This document shows positions 18,331 through 26,961 of a DNA stretch of 64,000 nt, piece by piece. The notes below the pieces were generated by a model. The model was given only the letters and a program-made list of their open reading frames with translations. It ran no database searches and was not told the DNA's origin. A program made the position numbers and the translations under genes. The stretch comes from Hyphomicrobium_A sp964620915 (GTDB taxonomy: Bacteria; Pseudomonadota; Alphaproteobacteria; Rhizobiales; Hyphomicrobiaceae), in contig CAZUKP010000008.1 of assembly GCA_964620915.1 (NCBI GenBank), forward strand, positions 4,840-68,839, given 5' to 3'. Numbering within the stretch: position 1 is the first letter of the stretch; each line of letters opens with the position of its first letter.

Positions 18331-19383
18331 ATGCAGCATCCTGGCTTCTTTGAAAGAGCGGGTCCGTTTCCGCTCAAACTTATTGCCGCCAAGCTCGGCG
18401 CAGAGCTTGGCGCCATTTCAGACACGATGCCAGACATCGAGGACGTCAAGCCGCTCGGCGACGCCGGTCCTCAACACCTCGCATTCTTCGACAATCGCAA
18501 GTATCTGGACCAACTAGCGGTAACACGTGCGGGCGGATGCCTCGTCGCTCCGGCGTTTGCTCCTCGCGTTCCGACCAGCACTGCGGTTCTCAAGATCGAT
18601 CGCCCCTATGGGGCGTTCGCCAACGCCTTGCGGCTCTTCTACGTCGATGCTCACCAGCCTATGGCCGCGAGATATGCGGACGCAAGAGGTCTGAGCGGGT
18701 CGCTCGTCCATCCTACGGCGCGGATCGATGACGGCGTCGACATCGAGCCCGGCGCCGTGATTGGCCGAGAGGCTCAGATTGGCCGCGGCACGACTGTCGC
18801 GGCGGGCGCGGTGGTGGGTTACCGCGTCTCGATTGGCCAGGACTGCTTTATCGGGCCAGGGGCAAGTGTAACGTATGCCATAATCGGCGATCGCGTCATT
18901 CTGCATGCGGGCGTGCGCATCGGTCAGGATGGTTTTGGGTTTGCAATGAGCGCTCAGGGCCACCAAAAAGTCCCGCAAGTGGGGCGCGTCTTGATCGAAT
19001 GCGACGTGGAAATTGGTGCGAACTCGACAGTCGATCGCGGTGCCCTGAGCGATACCATGATCGGCGAAGGCACGAAGATCGACAATCTCGTACAGATCGG
19101 CCACAACGCGATCATCGGCCGCCATTGCGTTATTGTTGCCCAAACGGGAATCGCCGGCTCAGCGCAGCTCGGCGATTTCGTCGTGATGGGCGGCCACTCG
19201 GGCGTCGTTGGACACGTACGAATCGGGGATGGTGCGCAAATCGCAGGGATGGGGCACGTGAAGGATGATGTGCCAGCTGGTGCCGTCATGGGCGGCACAC
19301 CCGCTCGCCCTTTCAATCAGTGGGCGCGCGAGGTGGCCGCTCTGAAACGTTTGACGACGCGAAAATCGAAGGGCGAGGCCTAA
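18331..19383 (+). CDS. lpxD: UDP-3-O-(3-hydroxyacyl)glucosamine N-acyltransferase (LpxD), orphan copy
   Basis: Third step of lipid A synthesis: N-acylation of UDP-3-O-acylglucosamine. 350 residues from the ATG at 18331 (MQHPGFFERAGPFPLKLIA, the usual LpxD start). Residues 1-100 are the uridine-binding domain; from about 115 the left-handed beta-helix hexapeptide repeats follow. The catalytic His is in NLVQIGHNAIIG and the acyl-ACP-binding region follows. It stands alone, not in the usual bamA-lpxD-fabZ-lpxA-lpxB cluster, so it may be a second copy with different acyl specificity; this cannot be tested within the window. Confidence 0.88.
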   Translation: MQHPGFFERAGPFPLKLIAAKLGAELGAISDTMPDIEDVKPLGDAGPQHLAFFDNRKYLDQLAVTRAGGCLVAPAFAPRVPTSTAVLKIDRPYGAFANALRLFYVDAHQPMAARYADARGLSGSLVHPTARIDDGVDIEPGAVIGREAQIGRGTTVAAGAVVGYRVSIGQDCFIGPGASVTYAIIGDRVILHAGVRIGQDGFGFAMSAQGHQKVPQVGRVLIECDVEIGANSTVDRGALSDTMIGEGTKIDNLVQIGHNAIIGRHCVIVAQTGIAGSAQLGDFVVMGGHSGVVGHVRIGDGAQIAGMGHVKDDVPAGAVMGGTPARPFNQWAREVAALKRLTTRKSKGEA

Positions 19384-19434
19384 ATCGACGGGCCGAACTC
19401 GCTCTCAAGATCGTATCGTTGACAGTACGCCAGC

Positions 19435-19647
19435 TTAGGTCAGTTCGATCTGGGCGGCCTTCTTGCCTCGGCCACGGGGATCATCCTCAAGCACGAAGCT
19501 GATCGTGTCGCCCTCGTTGAGCGCAGCGATGCCAGCAGCTTCCAAAGCGCTTGCATGAACGAATACGTCCTGGCCGCCGTCGGCAGGAGTAATGAAGCCA
19601 AAGCCTTTGGTGCTGTTGTAGAATTTCAAAGTACCGGTAATGCGCAT
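19435..19647 (-). CDS. Cold-shock protein
   Basis: 70 residues from the ATG at 19647 (MRITGTLKFY); the frame extends 11 codons upstream. A single OB-fold with RNP1 KGFGFI and RNP2 VFVHASAL. The N-terminal GTLKFYNSTKGFGFITP and a C-terminal basic insertion (RGRGKKAAQIEL) are typical of alphaproteobacterial CspA-like proteins. It binds single-stranded RNA. The 5' leader (19648-19890) contains a GGCCC-GTAAA-GGGCC hairpin at 19739-19753. Confidence 0.93.
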   Translation of the reverse strand: MRITGTLKFYNSTKGFGFITPADGGQDVFVHASALEAAGIAALNEGDTISFVLEDDPRGRGKKAAQIELT

Positions 19648-19890
19648 TAAAGTCAGGCCTTTTGCTAGGCGCGAAAACATCGGACCATGAAAAGGCCGCG
19701 CGCTCGACCTGACAGCTCAGCCATGAGGAAAGGCAAACGGCCCGTAAAGGGCCATTCGGCAAAACCGCAAACGCCGAGGGCACGCTCCATCGCGGGCGTA
19801 CCGGCTGAGGGCTGTATGGCCCCCTTCTGCAGGGAAAGCAAGTTGCACCTAAATGGCGCAGAGTGTGTCGTCGAAGCGCGCCGATAGCTG

Positions 19891-20142
19891 CTAAGCGCCT
19901 GGTCGGCGTTCCAGCGGGTAGCCGTCGCTTTCGTAAAGTTTGCGAATTTCTGCCGCGCCAAATCGTTGCTCGTTTGCTTCCAGTACGGTCCCAAACAGCA
20001 ATTCGGGAGCTAGCTCCTCAATCGCGTAACGGAGCGCTTCTGCGCCAGAGTCGAACCTTCGATAGGCAACCGGCCGCGCGCTTGCACCACGGCTGCGACA
20101 CGCAAAGACCTCCGCTGGAGCCTCGTAGTCGAAGTCACTCAT
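19891..20142 (-). CDS. Hypothetical protein
   Basis: 83 residues from the ATG at 20142 (MSDFDYEAP), with a second ATG three codons upstream. One amphipathic helix (AEALRYAIEELAPELL), then GTVLEANEQRFGAAEIRKLYESDGYPL. Composition is normal for a soluble cytoplasmic protein. No named family recognised. It is transcribed toward the cold-shock gene and may share its transcript. Confidence 0.65.
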   Translation of the reverse strand: MSDFDYEAPAEVFACRSRGASARPVAYRRFDSGAEALRYAIEELAPELLFGTVLEANEQRFGAAEIRKLYESDGYPLERRPGA

Positions 20143-20456
20143 AACAAACATATGGGGTGCGCGAGAGCGGATTGCACCGACGGCCGCGCTATTATGTTCC
20201 TTGCTTTTCGCAGTGCACTATGAGATAAGCCCGCATCGCTCGGGCCAAACCTGAGCGAACATCGGCGCTCCAGCCGCGTGAACTGGACTTGGGTTTGGGC
20301 CATTTGTTTCGATTGGGCCCCCACATTCGTCCTCCTGTTGAGCGCCTCTGAAATCCTCTCACATGACAGCCCAGGACACGCGGGGCGTCCCACGGTCCAA
20401 CCGCATTCGCTTGCGCGACCGACATTGTGTCGGCCGGGCCAAGCGCGCGGTTACAC
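20143..20456. other. Divergent promoter region upstream of RhlE
   Basis: 314 bp between the divergent hypothetical and helicase genes. No protein-like frame was found. Long leaders are usual for RhlE-type helicases. The frame of the helicase itself is open from 20427, so the last 30 bases may be coding if the upstream ATG is used. Confidence 0.45.
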
Positions 20457-21788
20457 ATGAAAGAATTCCATTTGACGACCTTTTCTCAATTGGGGTTGAA
20501 CCCCACACTACTCAAATCACTCAACGCCGAAGGCTACACGACGCCGACGCCAATTCAGGCACAGGCCATCCCAAGTGTGCTCGCCGGTAAGGACCTTATG
20601 GGCATCGCCCAGACGGGCACGGGTAAGACCGCAGCATTCGCGCTGCCGATCCTGCATCGGCTCGCGTCCCAGAAGCGCAACGCACCGCGCCTGGGCGCGC
20701 GCGTTCTCGTGCTGTCGCCAACGCGCGAGCTTGCCACGCAGATTGCACAGAGCTTCAAGACCTACGGACGGCAGACGGGACTGACGGTGGCGGCGATCTT
20801 TGGCGGCGTAGCGTATCGGCCGCAGGTCAAGGCCATGGAGCGCGGCGTCGACATTCTCGTTGCAACGCCTGGCCGGCTCATCGACCACATGCAGCAGCGC
20901 ACCGTGGCGTTGTCGGGTACCGAAATCCTGGTTTTGGACGAAGCCGACCAGATGCTCGACATGGGCTTCATTCGGCCCATTCGCCAGATCCTGTCGAAGA
21001 TCCCTGCCAAGCGGCAGACCCTGTTTTTCTCGGCGACCATGCCGCGCGAGATCGGTGCGCTGGCTGCCGAGATGCTGCGCGACCCTGTGCGCGTTTCGGT
21101 TACACCGGCAGCGATGACCGCCGATCGGGTTCGACAAAGCGTCATTCTCGTGGACACGCGCATGAAGCAGTCTCTTCTTGTCGAGCTGTTTGGCGATCCG
21201 AAGATGAGCCGTGCGTTGGTCTTCACGCGCACCAAACGCGGAGCCGACAAGGTTGCGCGACAGTTGGAAGCCGCTGGCATCCGGGTTGCAGCGATTCACG
21301 GCAATAAGAGCCAGGGACAGCGCACTGCGGCCTTGCGAGCATTCCGAGCCGGCCACATCCGCGGGCTGGTGGCAACCGACATTGCAGCGCGTGGCATCGA
21401 CATCGATGAGGTGACGCACGTCGTCAATTATGAGCTGCCGAACATTCCCGAGAGCTACGTCCATCGTATCGGCCGCACGGCGCGCGCTGGGGCGGAAGGC
21501 ACAGCCATCTCGTTGTGCGGCAATGAAGAGCGCGCGTTTCTGCGTGATATCGAACGCCTCACGCGTCAGACAATTCCGAGCGAGGACCGCCGCAGTGGAA
21601 TGACGTACGATGAAAGCCCGGAGGCGGCCCCCGGAGGGTTTACCAATAGGCGCGCGCACCCAAAGCGGAACCAACCTGCGCGCAACGGAAAGCCGCGCAG
21701 CACTCATAAGCCGAATGCAAAACCCAAGCGCCATCGCGGTTCTGCAACTGCAGGTTCGGCACGGAACGGCATCGGCGTGGGAGCATGA
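20457..21788 (+). CDS. rhlE: DEAD-box RNA helicase, RhlE type
   Basis: 443 residues from ATG at 20457 (MKEFHLTTFSQLGL). All helicase motifs are visible: TPTPIQAQAIP (Q), AQTGTGKT (I), PTRELA (Ia), TPGRL (Ib), DEAD (II), SAT (III), VFTRTKRGADKVA (IV), ATDIAARGIDID (V) and HRIGRTARAG (VI). The C-terminal 60 residues are a basic, disordered RNA-binding tail (RNQPARNGKPRSTHKPNAKPK). Unwinds short RNA duplexes in ribosome assembly, RNA decay and cold adaptation. The small membrane-protein gene starts 1 base after its stop. Confidence 0.95.
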   Translation: MKEFHLTTFSQLGLNPTLLKSLNAEGYTTPTPIQAQAIPSVLAGKDLMGIAQTGTGKTAAFALPILHRLASQKRNAPRLGARVLVLSPTRELATQIAQSFKTYGRQTGLTVAAIFGGVAYRPQVKAMERGVDILVATPGRLIDHMQQRTVALSGTEILVLDEADQMLDMGFIRPIRQILSKIPAKRQTLFFSATMPREIGALAAEMLRDPVRVSVTPAAMTADRVRQSVILVDTRMKQSLLVELFGDPKMSRALVFTRTKRGADKVARQLEAAGIRVAAIHGNKSQGQRTAALRAFRAGHIRGLVATDIAARGIDIDEVTHVVNYELPNIPESYVHRIGRTARAGAEGTAISLCGNEERAFLRDIERLTRQTIPSEDRRSGMTYDESPEAAPGGFTNRRAHPKRNQPARNGKPRSTHKPNAKPKRHRGSATAGSARNGIGVGA

Positions 21789-21789
21789 C

Positions 21790-22032
21790 ATGAATTCGCT
21801 TAAGACCATTCTGGTGATGATCCTATTTGGCGGTTTCGGGGCCGCACTGTCCGTCGCCCTCCTCATCATGACTGAGATCGGTACGTCACCGACTAAAGTC
21901 GGCGACTTGTTCGGCCTGCATCTCCCCAATCTCATCTTTGGAGCGGTCTTTGGTTTTCTGGTGGGGGTCGCTGCGGTTGCTTTTTGGCAATTGGCGCAGC
22001 GGCTCTTTTCACCGCAGCTCCCAAGAGCGTGA
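21790..22032 (+). CDS. Small two-helix membrane protein
   Basis: 80 residues from the ATG at 21790, one base after the helicase stop, so probably translationally coupled. Two hydrophobic helices are at about 5-27 and 47-69, with a short Gly/Thr loop. The C-terminus LAQRLFSPQLPRA is basic, placing both ends inside. No family recognised. Confidence 0.6.
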   Translation: MNSLKTILVMILFGGFGAALSVALLIMTEIGTSPTKVGDLFGLHLPNLIFGAVFGFLVGVAAVAFWQLAQRLFSPQLPRA

Positions 22033-22075
22033 ACCTGCGATAGCGCACGCCTTTCCATTCTCGCTATGCTCTCTA

Positions 22076-22103
22076 CCTCTTCCCCCTGAAGAGGGGGGAG
22101 AGG
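22076..22103. repeat. Intergenic palindrome, REP-like
   Basis: Inverted repeat CCTCTTCCCCCT / AGGGGGGAGAGG, 12 pairs with one G-T, 4-base loop GAAG. There is no T-run, so it is unlikely to be an intrinsic terminator. C-rich/G-rich palindromes of this type are frequent between genes in Rhizobiales-like genomes; it may also protect the 3' end of the rhlE transcript. Confidence 0.5.
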
Positions 22104-22321
22104 AAGTGAGTGTGCGCGGTTTCGCGCGTCTCATCCACCTTGGCGGTGCTTCGTTGGTTCAGGGTCAACAGCTGACATTGAGGCACGCGCCAGCGATGCC
22201 CGCTTAGCGCTTGAGAGCAGATTTCGCGTCAGGATCGAAATCCGCAAACAAGGGGCCGAAAGCTGACATTCCAAGTCAGCGTAGGTACTGTAATGGTTGG
22301 GCCACCTTGGAGGAAAAATTG

Positions 22322-23908
22322 ATGATGACACCAGTCCGGATTGGGCCTGTGCACCCTTGGAGACCGCGGCTGGCGACGATCTCGATGGTGGCCGTCGCTT
22401 TAACATTGGCTGTCTGCACGATGGCGGTGGCCGAAACCGTGGTGAAAAAAAAGGTTCTCGCCGCGATTCCAAAACTAGAAGAGCTTGCGAGGACAACTGT
22501 TGCAGAGGGCGGCGTGCCTGGCCTCGCTATTGCTGTCGTCTACAAGGATGAGGTCATCTATCTCGGCGGCTTCGGCATTCGCGAGGCGGGTAAGCCCGAC
22601 ATCGTCGATGCCGACACGGTGTTTCAAATTGCCTCTCTGTCCAAACCAATCTCATCAACAATCGTCGCAGCACTTGTCAGCGATGGTACGGTCAGTTGGG
22701 ACTCTCGCGTCGCCGATCTCGATCCCGCGTTTCAATTGCAGGATGCCTACCCAACCCAGCAGGTTACCGTCCGCGATCTTTTCGCCCACCGCAGCGGCCT
22801 GTCGGGAAACGCCGGCAATGACCTCGAAGGGCTCGGCTTTTCGCGCGATGAGATTCTGCATCGGCTCCGGTATCTAAAGCCAATCAGCAGCTTCCGTGCA
22901 CGCTACGCCTACAGTAATTTCGGGCTCACGGAAGGTGCGGTCGCCGCCGCCAAACCAACGGGCAAGACCTGGGAGGATGTGGCCCAGGAGAAACTCTATA
23001 AGCCACTGGGCATGGGTTCGACGAGTTCACTTCACGCAGATTTCGTGAAGCAACCTAATCGTGCCTCACTACACGTGCGCGCGAATGGAAAATGGACGCC
23101 ACTCGCGACGCGCAATCCCGACCCACAGTCTCCGGCGGGCGGCGTCAGTTCGAACATGCGTGACCTTGCTCAATGGATCCGGCTTCAACTCGGCAACGGA
23201 GAATTGGGCGGAAAGCAGTTGATCAACGAGGAGGCCATCGCCGAAACGCATGTACCGCTTATGGAGCGTGGCATGCATGCGATCACCGGATCGCCGTCAT
23301 TTTATGGACTAGGTTGGAACATCAGTTTCGGCCGATATGGCACCGTCTGGGGTCATGCCGGGGCGTTCAGCACGGGCGCACGCACCGTAGCGAGTCTGAT
23401 CCCATCCGAGCAGCTCGGCATCGTGGTCCTGTCCAATGCATTTCCAACCGGGGTACCGGACTCCCTCGCGGACTCGTTCTTTGATTTGGTTTTCACCGGA
23501 TCGGTAACACGCGACTGGGTGTCTCCGTGGAACGCTCTCTACGCCTCCATAACCGACCCAGCAATCGAGGCTGCTCAGTCGGCCTATGGTACGCCGCCCA
23601 CCTCACCGTCGCCACCCTTGCAACTTTCGGCCTATGCCGGGAATTACCGGAACGAATACCTGGGCACAGCCGTCGTCGTAGAGGACACCGACGCCCTTGC
23701 ACTGAAGCTCGGACCGCGCGGCATCAAGACATACGCGCTCAAGCACTTCGATCGGGACCTATTTATCTACTTTCCTGACGAGGAAACACCAGACGTACCG
23801 TCCGCTGTGACATTCCAGATCGGGCCCGGCGGGAAAGCGAACCAAATGATGATCGAAAATTTGAATGACGACGGACAGGGCGTACTTGGCCGCGTGGAAG
23901 ACAAATAG
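22322..23908 (+). CDS. Beta-lactamase/penicillin-binding-protein-like serine hydrolase
   Basis: 528 residues; ATG at 22322 follows GGAGG by about 9 bases. A signal peptide covers about 1-38 (LATISMVAVALTLAVCTMAVAE). Class C-type catalytic motifs are SLSK (SxxK), YSNF (YxN) and HAG near residue 345. A C-terminal lipocalin-like domain follows from about residue 430. Periplasmic esterase, D-aminopeptidase or DD-peptidase activities are known in this family; which one applies is not deducible. Next to it is an amidohydrolase remnant. Confidence 0.9.
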   Translation: MMTPVRIGPVHPWRPRLATISMVAVALTLAVCTMAVAETVVKKKVLAAIPKLEELARTTVAEGGVPGLAIAVVYKDEVIYLGGFGIREAGKPDIVDADTVFQIASLSKPISSTIVAALVSDGTVSWDSRVADLDPAFQLQDAYPTQQVTVRDLFAHRSGLSGNAGNDLEGLGFSRDEILHRLRYLKPISSFRARYAYSNFGLTEGAVAAAKPTGKTWEDVAQEKLYKPLGMGSTSSLHADFVKQPNRASLHVRANGKWTPLATRNPDPQSPAGGVSSNMRDLAQWIRLQLGNGELGGKQLINEEAIAETHVPLMERGMHAITGSPSFYGLGWNISFGRYGTVWGHAGAFSTGARTVASLIPSEQLGIVVLSNAFPTGVPDSLADSFFDLVFTGSVTRDWVSPWNALYASITDPAIEAAQSAYGTPPTSPSPPLQLSAYAGNYRNEYLGTAVVVEDTDALALKLGPRGIKTYALKHFDRDLFIYFPDEETPDVPSAVTFQIGPGGKANQMMIENLNDDGQGVLGRVEDK

Positions 23909-24184
23909 GCAATTCCCGTCGCTATTTCCCGGCGAGACCACTTTCAGATTGGTTGCCTGATGATGCAGGCCGACGACGTCGACGAGGTCATACTTCGCGC
24001 CCGCGAGGTGATGCGCATGGGGGCCACGCAACTCAAGATCTCGGGCGGCGGTGGCGTTTCTTCGGTCTATGACCCGCTCGATGTCCGGCAGTACACGCGG
24101 GCAGAAATCGAGGCCTTTGTCGAAGTCGCGGACACCAGAGGAACGGCCAATAGAGCTACTTGCCCACTTCGGTTGATCCCTTAG
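23909..24184 (+). pseudogene. Amidohydrolase fragment (remnant)
   Basis: Residues encoded from 23909 onward (LMMQADDVDEVILRAREVMRMGATQLKISGGGG and YDPLDVRQYTRAEIEAFVEVA) match the central part of metal-dependent amidohydrolases of the imidazolonepropionase/prolidase type, where the lysine after GA(S/T)Q is the carbamylated metal ligand. The match stops at about 24150 and the N-terminal metal-binding HxH part is missing. Neither side continues the protein in any frame, so this is a decayed internal fragment of a gene normally over 1.2 kb. An ATG at 23960 could still give a 74-residue peptide. Confidence 0.65.
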
Positions 24185-24277
24185 ATTGGCCCGGTAGATC
24201 GATCCCCCGAGCGTTGATGGCCGCCGCGATCGCTCCGATCGCGATGAACGCGCGCTGCTTCGAATGGTGTCCGCCAC

Positions 24278-24970
24278 ATGACCACCGACCCGAGAACCGT
24301 GCTGTGCTACGGCGATTCATTGACATGGGGATACGATCCGCGAAGCGGCGCCGACATACCGCGCTACCCGTTTTGCGAACGGTGGACGCGGCGGCTGCAG
24401 GGCGAACTCGGCAACTCCTACCACGTGATCGAAGAGGGATTGAGCGGCCGGACAACCGTCTTCGACGATCCGGTCGTCGGTGCCGTGAACGGTCTTGCCC
24501 AGCTGCCGACGTCGCTCAATACGCACATGCCGCTTGATCTGGTTGTCATCCTGCTCGGAACGAATGACGCCAAGACTTTTTTCGGCGTGAACGGTGACGT
24601 CATTGCACGGTGCCTCGGCCGCCTCCTGGAGGTCGTGTCGAATTCGAATTGCGGGCGGGACGGCAAGCCGCCGCAAACGCTCGTGGTGGTGCCGCCGGTC
24701 ATGGGCGACGTCGCCGGCACAATTCTGGAGCCGCTGTTCGATCCAGTCCACAGTCGAAGGGCCATTGAACGGCTTCGCGAGACGTATCCGCCAATCGCCG
24801 AAGCGTTTGGAGCCCGCTGCTTCGACATCAACAAGGTTGTCGGTCCCGGGGTCACCGACGGCATTCATTTCGATCCCACCTCGTTGCAGCCGGTTGCGAC
24901 CGCGCTGGCCAAAAAGATCCGTGACTTGTTTGGTGATACGGCGGCGGGGAGCACCAGTTCAACTAGATGA
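24278..24970 (+). CDS. SGNH/GDSL arylesterase-like hydrolase
   Basis: 230 residues. Block I GDSLTWGYDP (Ser near residue 14), block II Gly in GLSGRTT, block III GTNDAK, block V DGIHFD with the catalytic Asp-x-x-His. This order and the Trp-Gly-Tyr after the Ser match the TesA/arylesterase group. No signal peptide, hence cytoplasmic. Its last 8 bases overlap tail-to-tail with the next gene on the other strand. Confidence 0.9.
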   Translation: MTTDPRTVLCYGDSLTWGYDPRSGADIPRYPFCERWTRRLQGELGNSYHVIEEGLSGRTTVFDDPVVGAVNGLAQLPTSLNTHMPLDLVVILLGTNDAKTFFGVNGDVIARCLGRLLEVVSNSNCGRDGKPPQTLVVVPPVMGDVAGTILEPLFDPVHSRRAIERLRETYPPIAEAFGARCFDINKVVGPGVTDGIHFDPTSLQPVATALAKKIRDLFGDTAAGSTSSTR

Positions 24971-25361
24971 AATATGTCCAGAATGATTGCTGACAGGTTG
25001 GATGGTCTTTGGCCCCAAAGTAACATTCTGAATCATGCAGGGCCGCATACGACAGAGCCCATCCCATAAAAGCCCACGCACCTATTAGCAGGACCGCCGG
25101 AACAATGAATCCGCTAATACGGTAATTCGGCAAACCGTCGGACGAATCATTTTTCTTTTCAATGCAATGGATCATGACGAATGAGTAGGCCACTGCAATA
25201 AAGTGAACCCATCCGGTGAAGACAACGCATTGAAGAAGCCAAACACTCAATTCGCCCCAAGACTCAGCGAGGAAACCGAGCGCGGCTAGCAGTGACGCCC
25301 CGTGTAGAACGACAAAGGCTTGGGAGATCCGGAGTTGCTCATTTTCGCGATCTTCAGACAT
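24963..25361 (-). CDS. Hypothetical membrane protein
   Basis: 132 residues with three hydrophobic segments at about 15-32, 38-62 and 83-107, and a charged N-terminus (MSEDRENEQLR). The C-terminus has two Cys (HDSECYFGAKDHPTC) that could form a disulfide on the outer face. No family recognised. Lower GC than its neighbours and an AT-rich codon choice suggest recent acquisition. Confidence 0.6.
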   Translation of the reverse strand: MSEDRENEQLRISQAFVVLHGASLLAALGFLAESWGELSVWLLQCVVFTGWVHFIAVAYSFVMIHCIEKKNDSSDGLPNYRISGFIVPAVLLIGAWAFMGWALSYAALHDSECYFGAKDHPTCQQSFWTYFI

Positions 25362-25699
25362 ATTGCTAGCTCTTCCGGTCAGCCAACGTTTATGGGTTGA
25401 GTGGAAACTCTTACTGCATCGATGGAATAGGGTCTATCGAGGTGGCCGCATCGGCTGTGGGACAAATATTTCAGTGTGATGGCACATGTCCAGTTGGGGG
25501 GCAAAAGCACACGGACGTAACGGGTGGCACGTTACAGTCTTGGTGGCGGGCATGGGCGTGCGCGCTTTGTTGACGCCGCTCTGCGAACACGGTCTTGGCG
25601 ACTAGCTATCCGCGCGCGCCGTCGCGCGACGCGATCTGGAATTGTTGGCGCAAGACAGGATCGATGCCGTGCACCGGATTGAATTTCGACCCTCTCCAT
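25362..25699. other. Intergenic region, no gene supported
   Basis: 338 bp between two genes on the minus strand. Minus-strand frames ending near 25602-25606 (for example FNPVHGIDPVLRQQFQ) look slightly protein-like, but have no start context. They may be the tail of a lost gene. Confidence 0.4.
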
Positions 25700-26230
25700 C
25701 TAGCCGGCGGTTTCGAGAAATCCATCCACGAATTTCGATAGGGCGTTCCAGTCGGTGAATTCGTGATCGCGCTCGGCGCTGGCAGTCTCGCCACGCTTTA
25801 AGACGATGAACTTGACGATCTGTTCTTGGAAATAGTCGTAGTCGGTGAAGCGCAATGCTCCCCCGAGAAGGAGGGTCATGCGCGGTTTCCACCTCGTCAC
25901 AGAGACAAAGCTATCGACGTACTTCTGCGCTTCATTCCTCTCGTCTTCCAATGCTGCAGACAGACTGACGGATATGAAGGCCGCTGCCTTTTCATTCAGA
26001 AGCTCGTGATGCGCGATCGCGAAGTTGGTGATGGTATCCTGATGGCGCTCCTGGTGGACAGAACCCGCAACAATGTACGCGTCGAAGGTCGCGAGATCCG
26101 AGTCGGGCTTAGGCGATGCGCTATCGCGTAGCTCGGCCTTGTGCCCGATCTCACGAATGTGCGTTGCCGTCCATTCGGCAATTTTTCGCGTCTGCCCCTC
26201 GGTCGTTCCGTAAACGATCAAGACGTTCAT
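25700..26230 (-). CDS. Flavodoxin-domain protein (HemG/protoporphyrinogen-oxidase-like)
   Basis: 176 residues. The FMN-phosphate loop is VYGTTEGQTRKIA at residues 6-18; AGSVHQERHQ and LLGGALRFTDYDYF complete the FMN site in the arrangement of HemG and menaquinone-dependent protoporphyrinogen oxidases. GGAGGAG lies 4-5 bases upstream of the ATG. With no heme genes adjacent, a general flavodoxin or quinone-linked role is equally possible. Confidence 0.82.
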   Translation of the reverse strand: MNVLIVYGTTEGQTRKIAEWTATHIREIGHKAELRDSASPKPDSDLATFDAYIVAGSVHQERHQDTITNFAIAHHELLNEKAAAFISVSLSAALEDERNEAQKYVDSFVSVTRWKPRMTLLLGGALRFTDYDYFQEQIVKFIVLKRGETASAERDHEFTDWNALSKFVDGFLETAG

Positions 26231-26412
26231 GACACTCCTCCAGCAGCGGCGCCCTCAACGGCTACCATCCAGGTCAATTCGTCGCGAACCTGCCAGTCTC
26301 AGGCCCAACCCTCTGATGATTTAGGGGAAATGGCTTTGCGATAGATCAAAGTGAAAATGCCTGATCATGCATAGGTTCAGCATGACGCAATTCCATAAGA
26401 TGAGGTGACGTA

Positions 26413-26910
26413 GTGATTACCAAAGTTCGCGGTGATATTCTCTTGAGTGACGCACAGGCAATTGCGCACGGCGTTGCCCCGCACGACCACTTCAACCAAG
26501 GGCTCGCACTCGCCTTGCGAGAACGTCACCCTGCAATGGCCAAGGACTTCCGCCACTACTGCCATCAGCAAAATCCGAGCGCAGGGCATGCTTGGTTATG
26601 GGCAGGACCAGAACGTGTCATCATCAATCTGATGACGCAGGAGCCGGCGCCCGACAACAAGGCCCACCCCGGGAAGGCAACAACGCACAATATCAATCAT
26701 GCCCTTAAGGCGCTGCGCGGCATCCTTGAAAAGGAGGGAATTTCCTCAATTGCTCTGCCGAGACTGGCGACAGGGGTTGGTGGCCTCGAATGGAGCGATG
26801 TCGAACCGCTCATTGAGAGCCATCTGGGCGATCTGGAAATTCCAATATTTGTCTACGAGGTCTACGACCAGGGTAAGAAGGCGACCGAGACACTTTCCAG
26901 TACATCTTAG
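26413..26910 (+). CDS. Macro-domain protein
   Basis: 165 residues from a GTG at 26413 with GAGGTG 8 bases upstream. One macro domain: VRGDILLSDAQAIAHGVAPHDHFNQGLA at residues 4-31, RVIINLMTQ (about 70-78), and the phosphate-binding loop LPRLATGVGGLEW (about 116-128). The family binds ADP-ribose and may remove ADP-ribose from proteins, DNA or RNA. The standard Asn-Asn pair of MacroD is absent; the shape is closer to the TARG1/DarG-like group. No DarT or other ADP-ribosyltransferase gene is adjacent. Confidence 0.85.
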   Translation: MITKVRGDILLSDAQAIAHGVAPHDHFNQGLALALRERHPAMAKDFRHYCHQQNPSAGHAWLWAGPERVIINLMTQEPAPDNKAHPGKATTHNINHALKALRGILEKEGISSIALPRLATGVGGLEWSDVEPLIESHLGDLEIPIFVYEVYDQGKKATETLSSTS

Positions 26911-26961
26911 ATCGCGGGCGAGGTCTGGTTCAGCTCCGCGAACACGGCCGTTGCGAAATAG

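Noticed and set aside
20517..22058. 513-codon open frame antisense to rhlE
   Set aside because: Mirrors the helicase codons of GC-rich DNA and has no recognisable domain, start site or conserved motif, while the sense frame contains all DEAD-box motifs.
22076..22103. Intrinsic terminator of rhlE
   Set aside because: No T-run follows the stem; listed as a REP-like palindrome instead.
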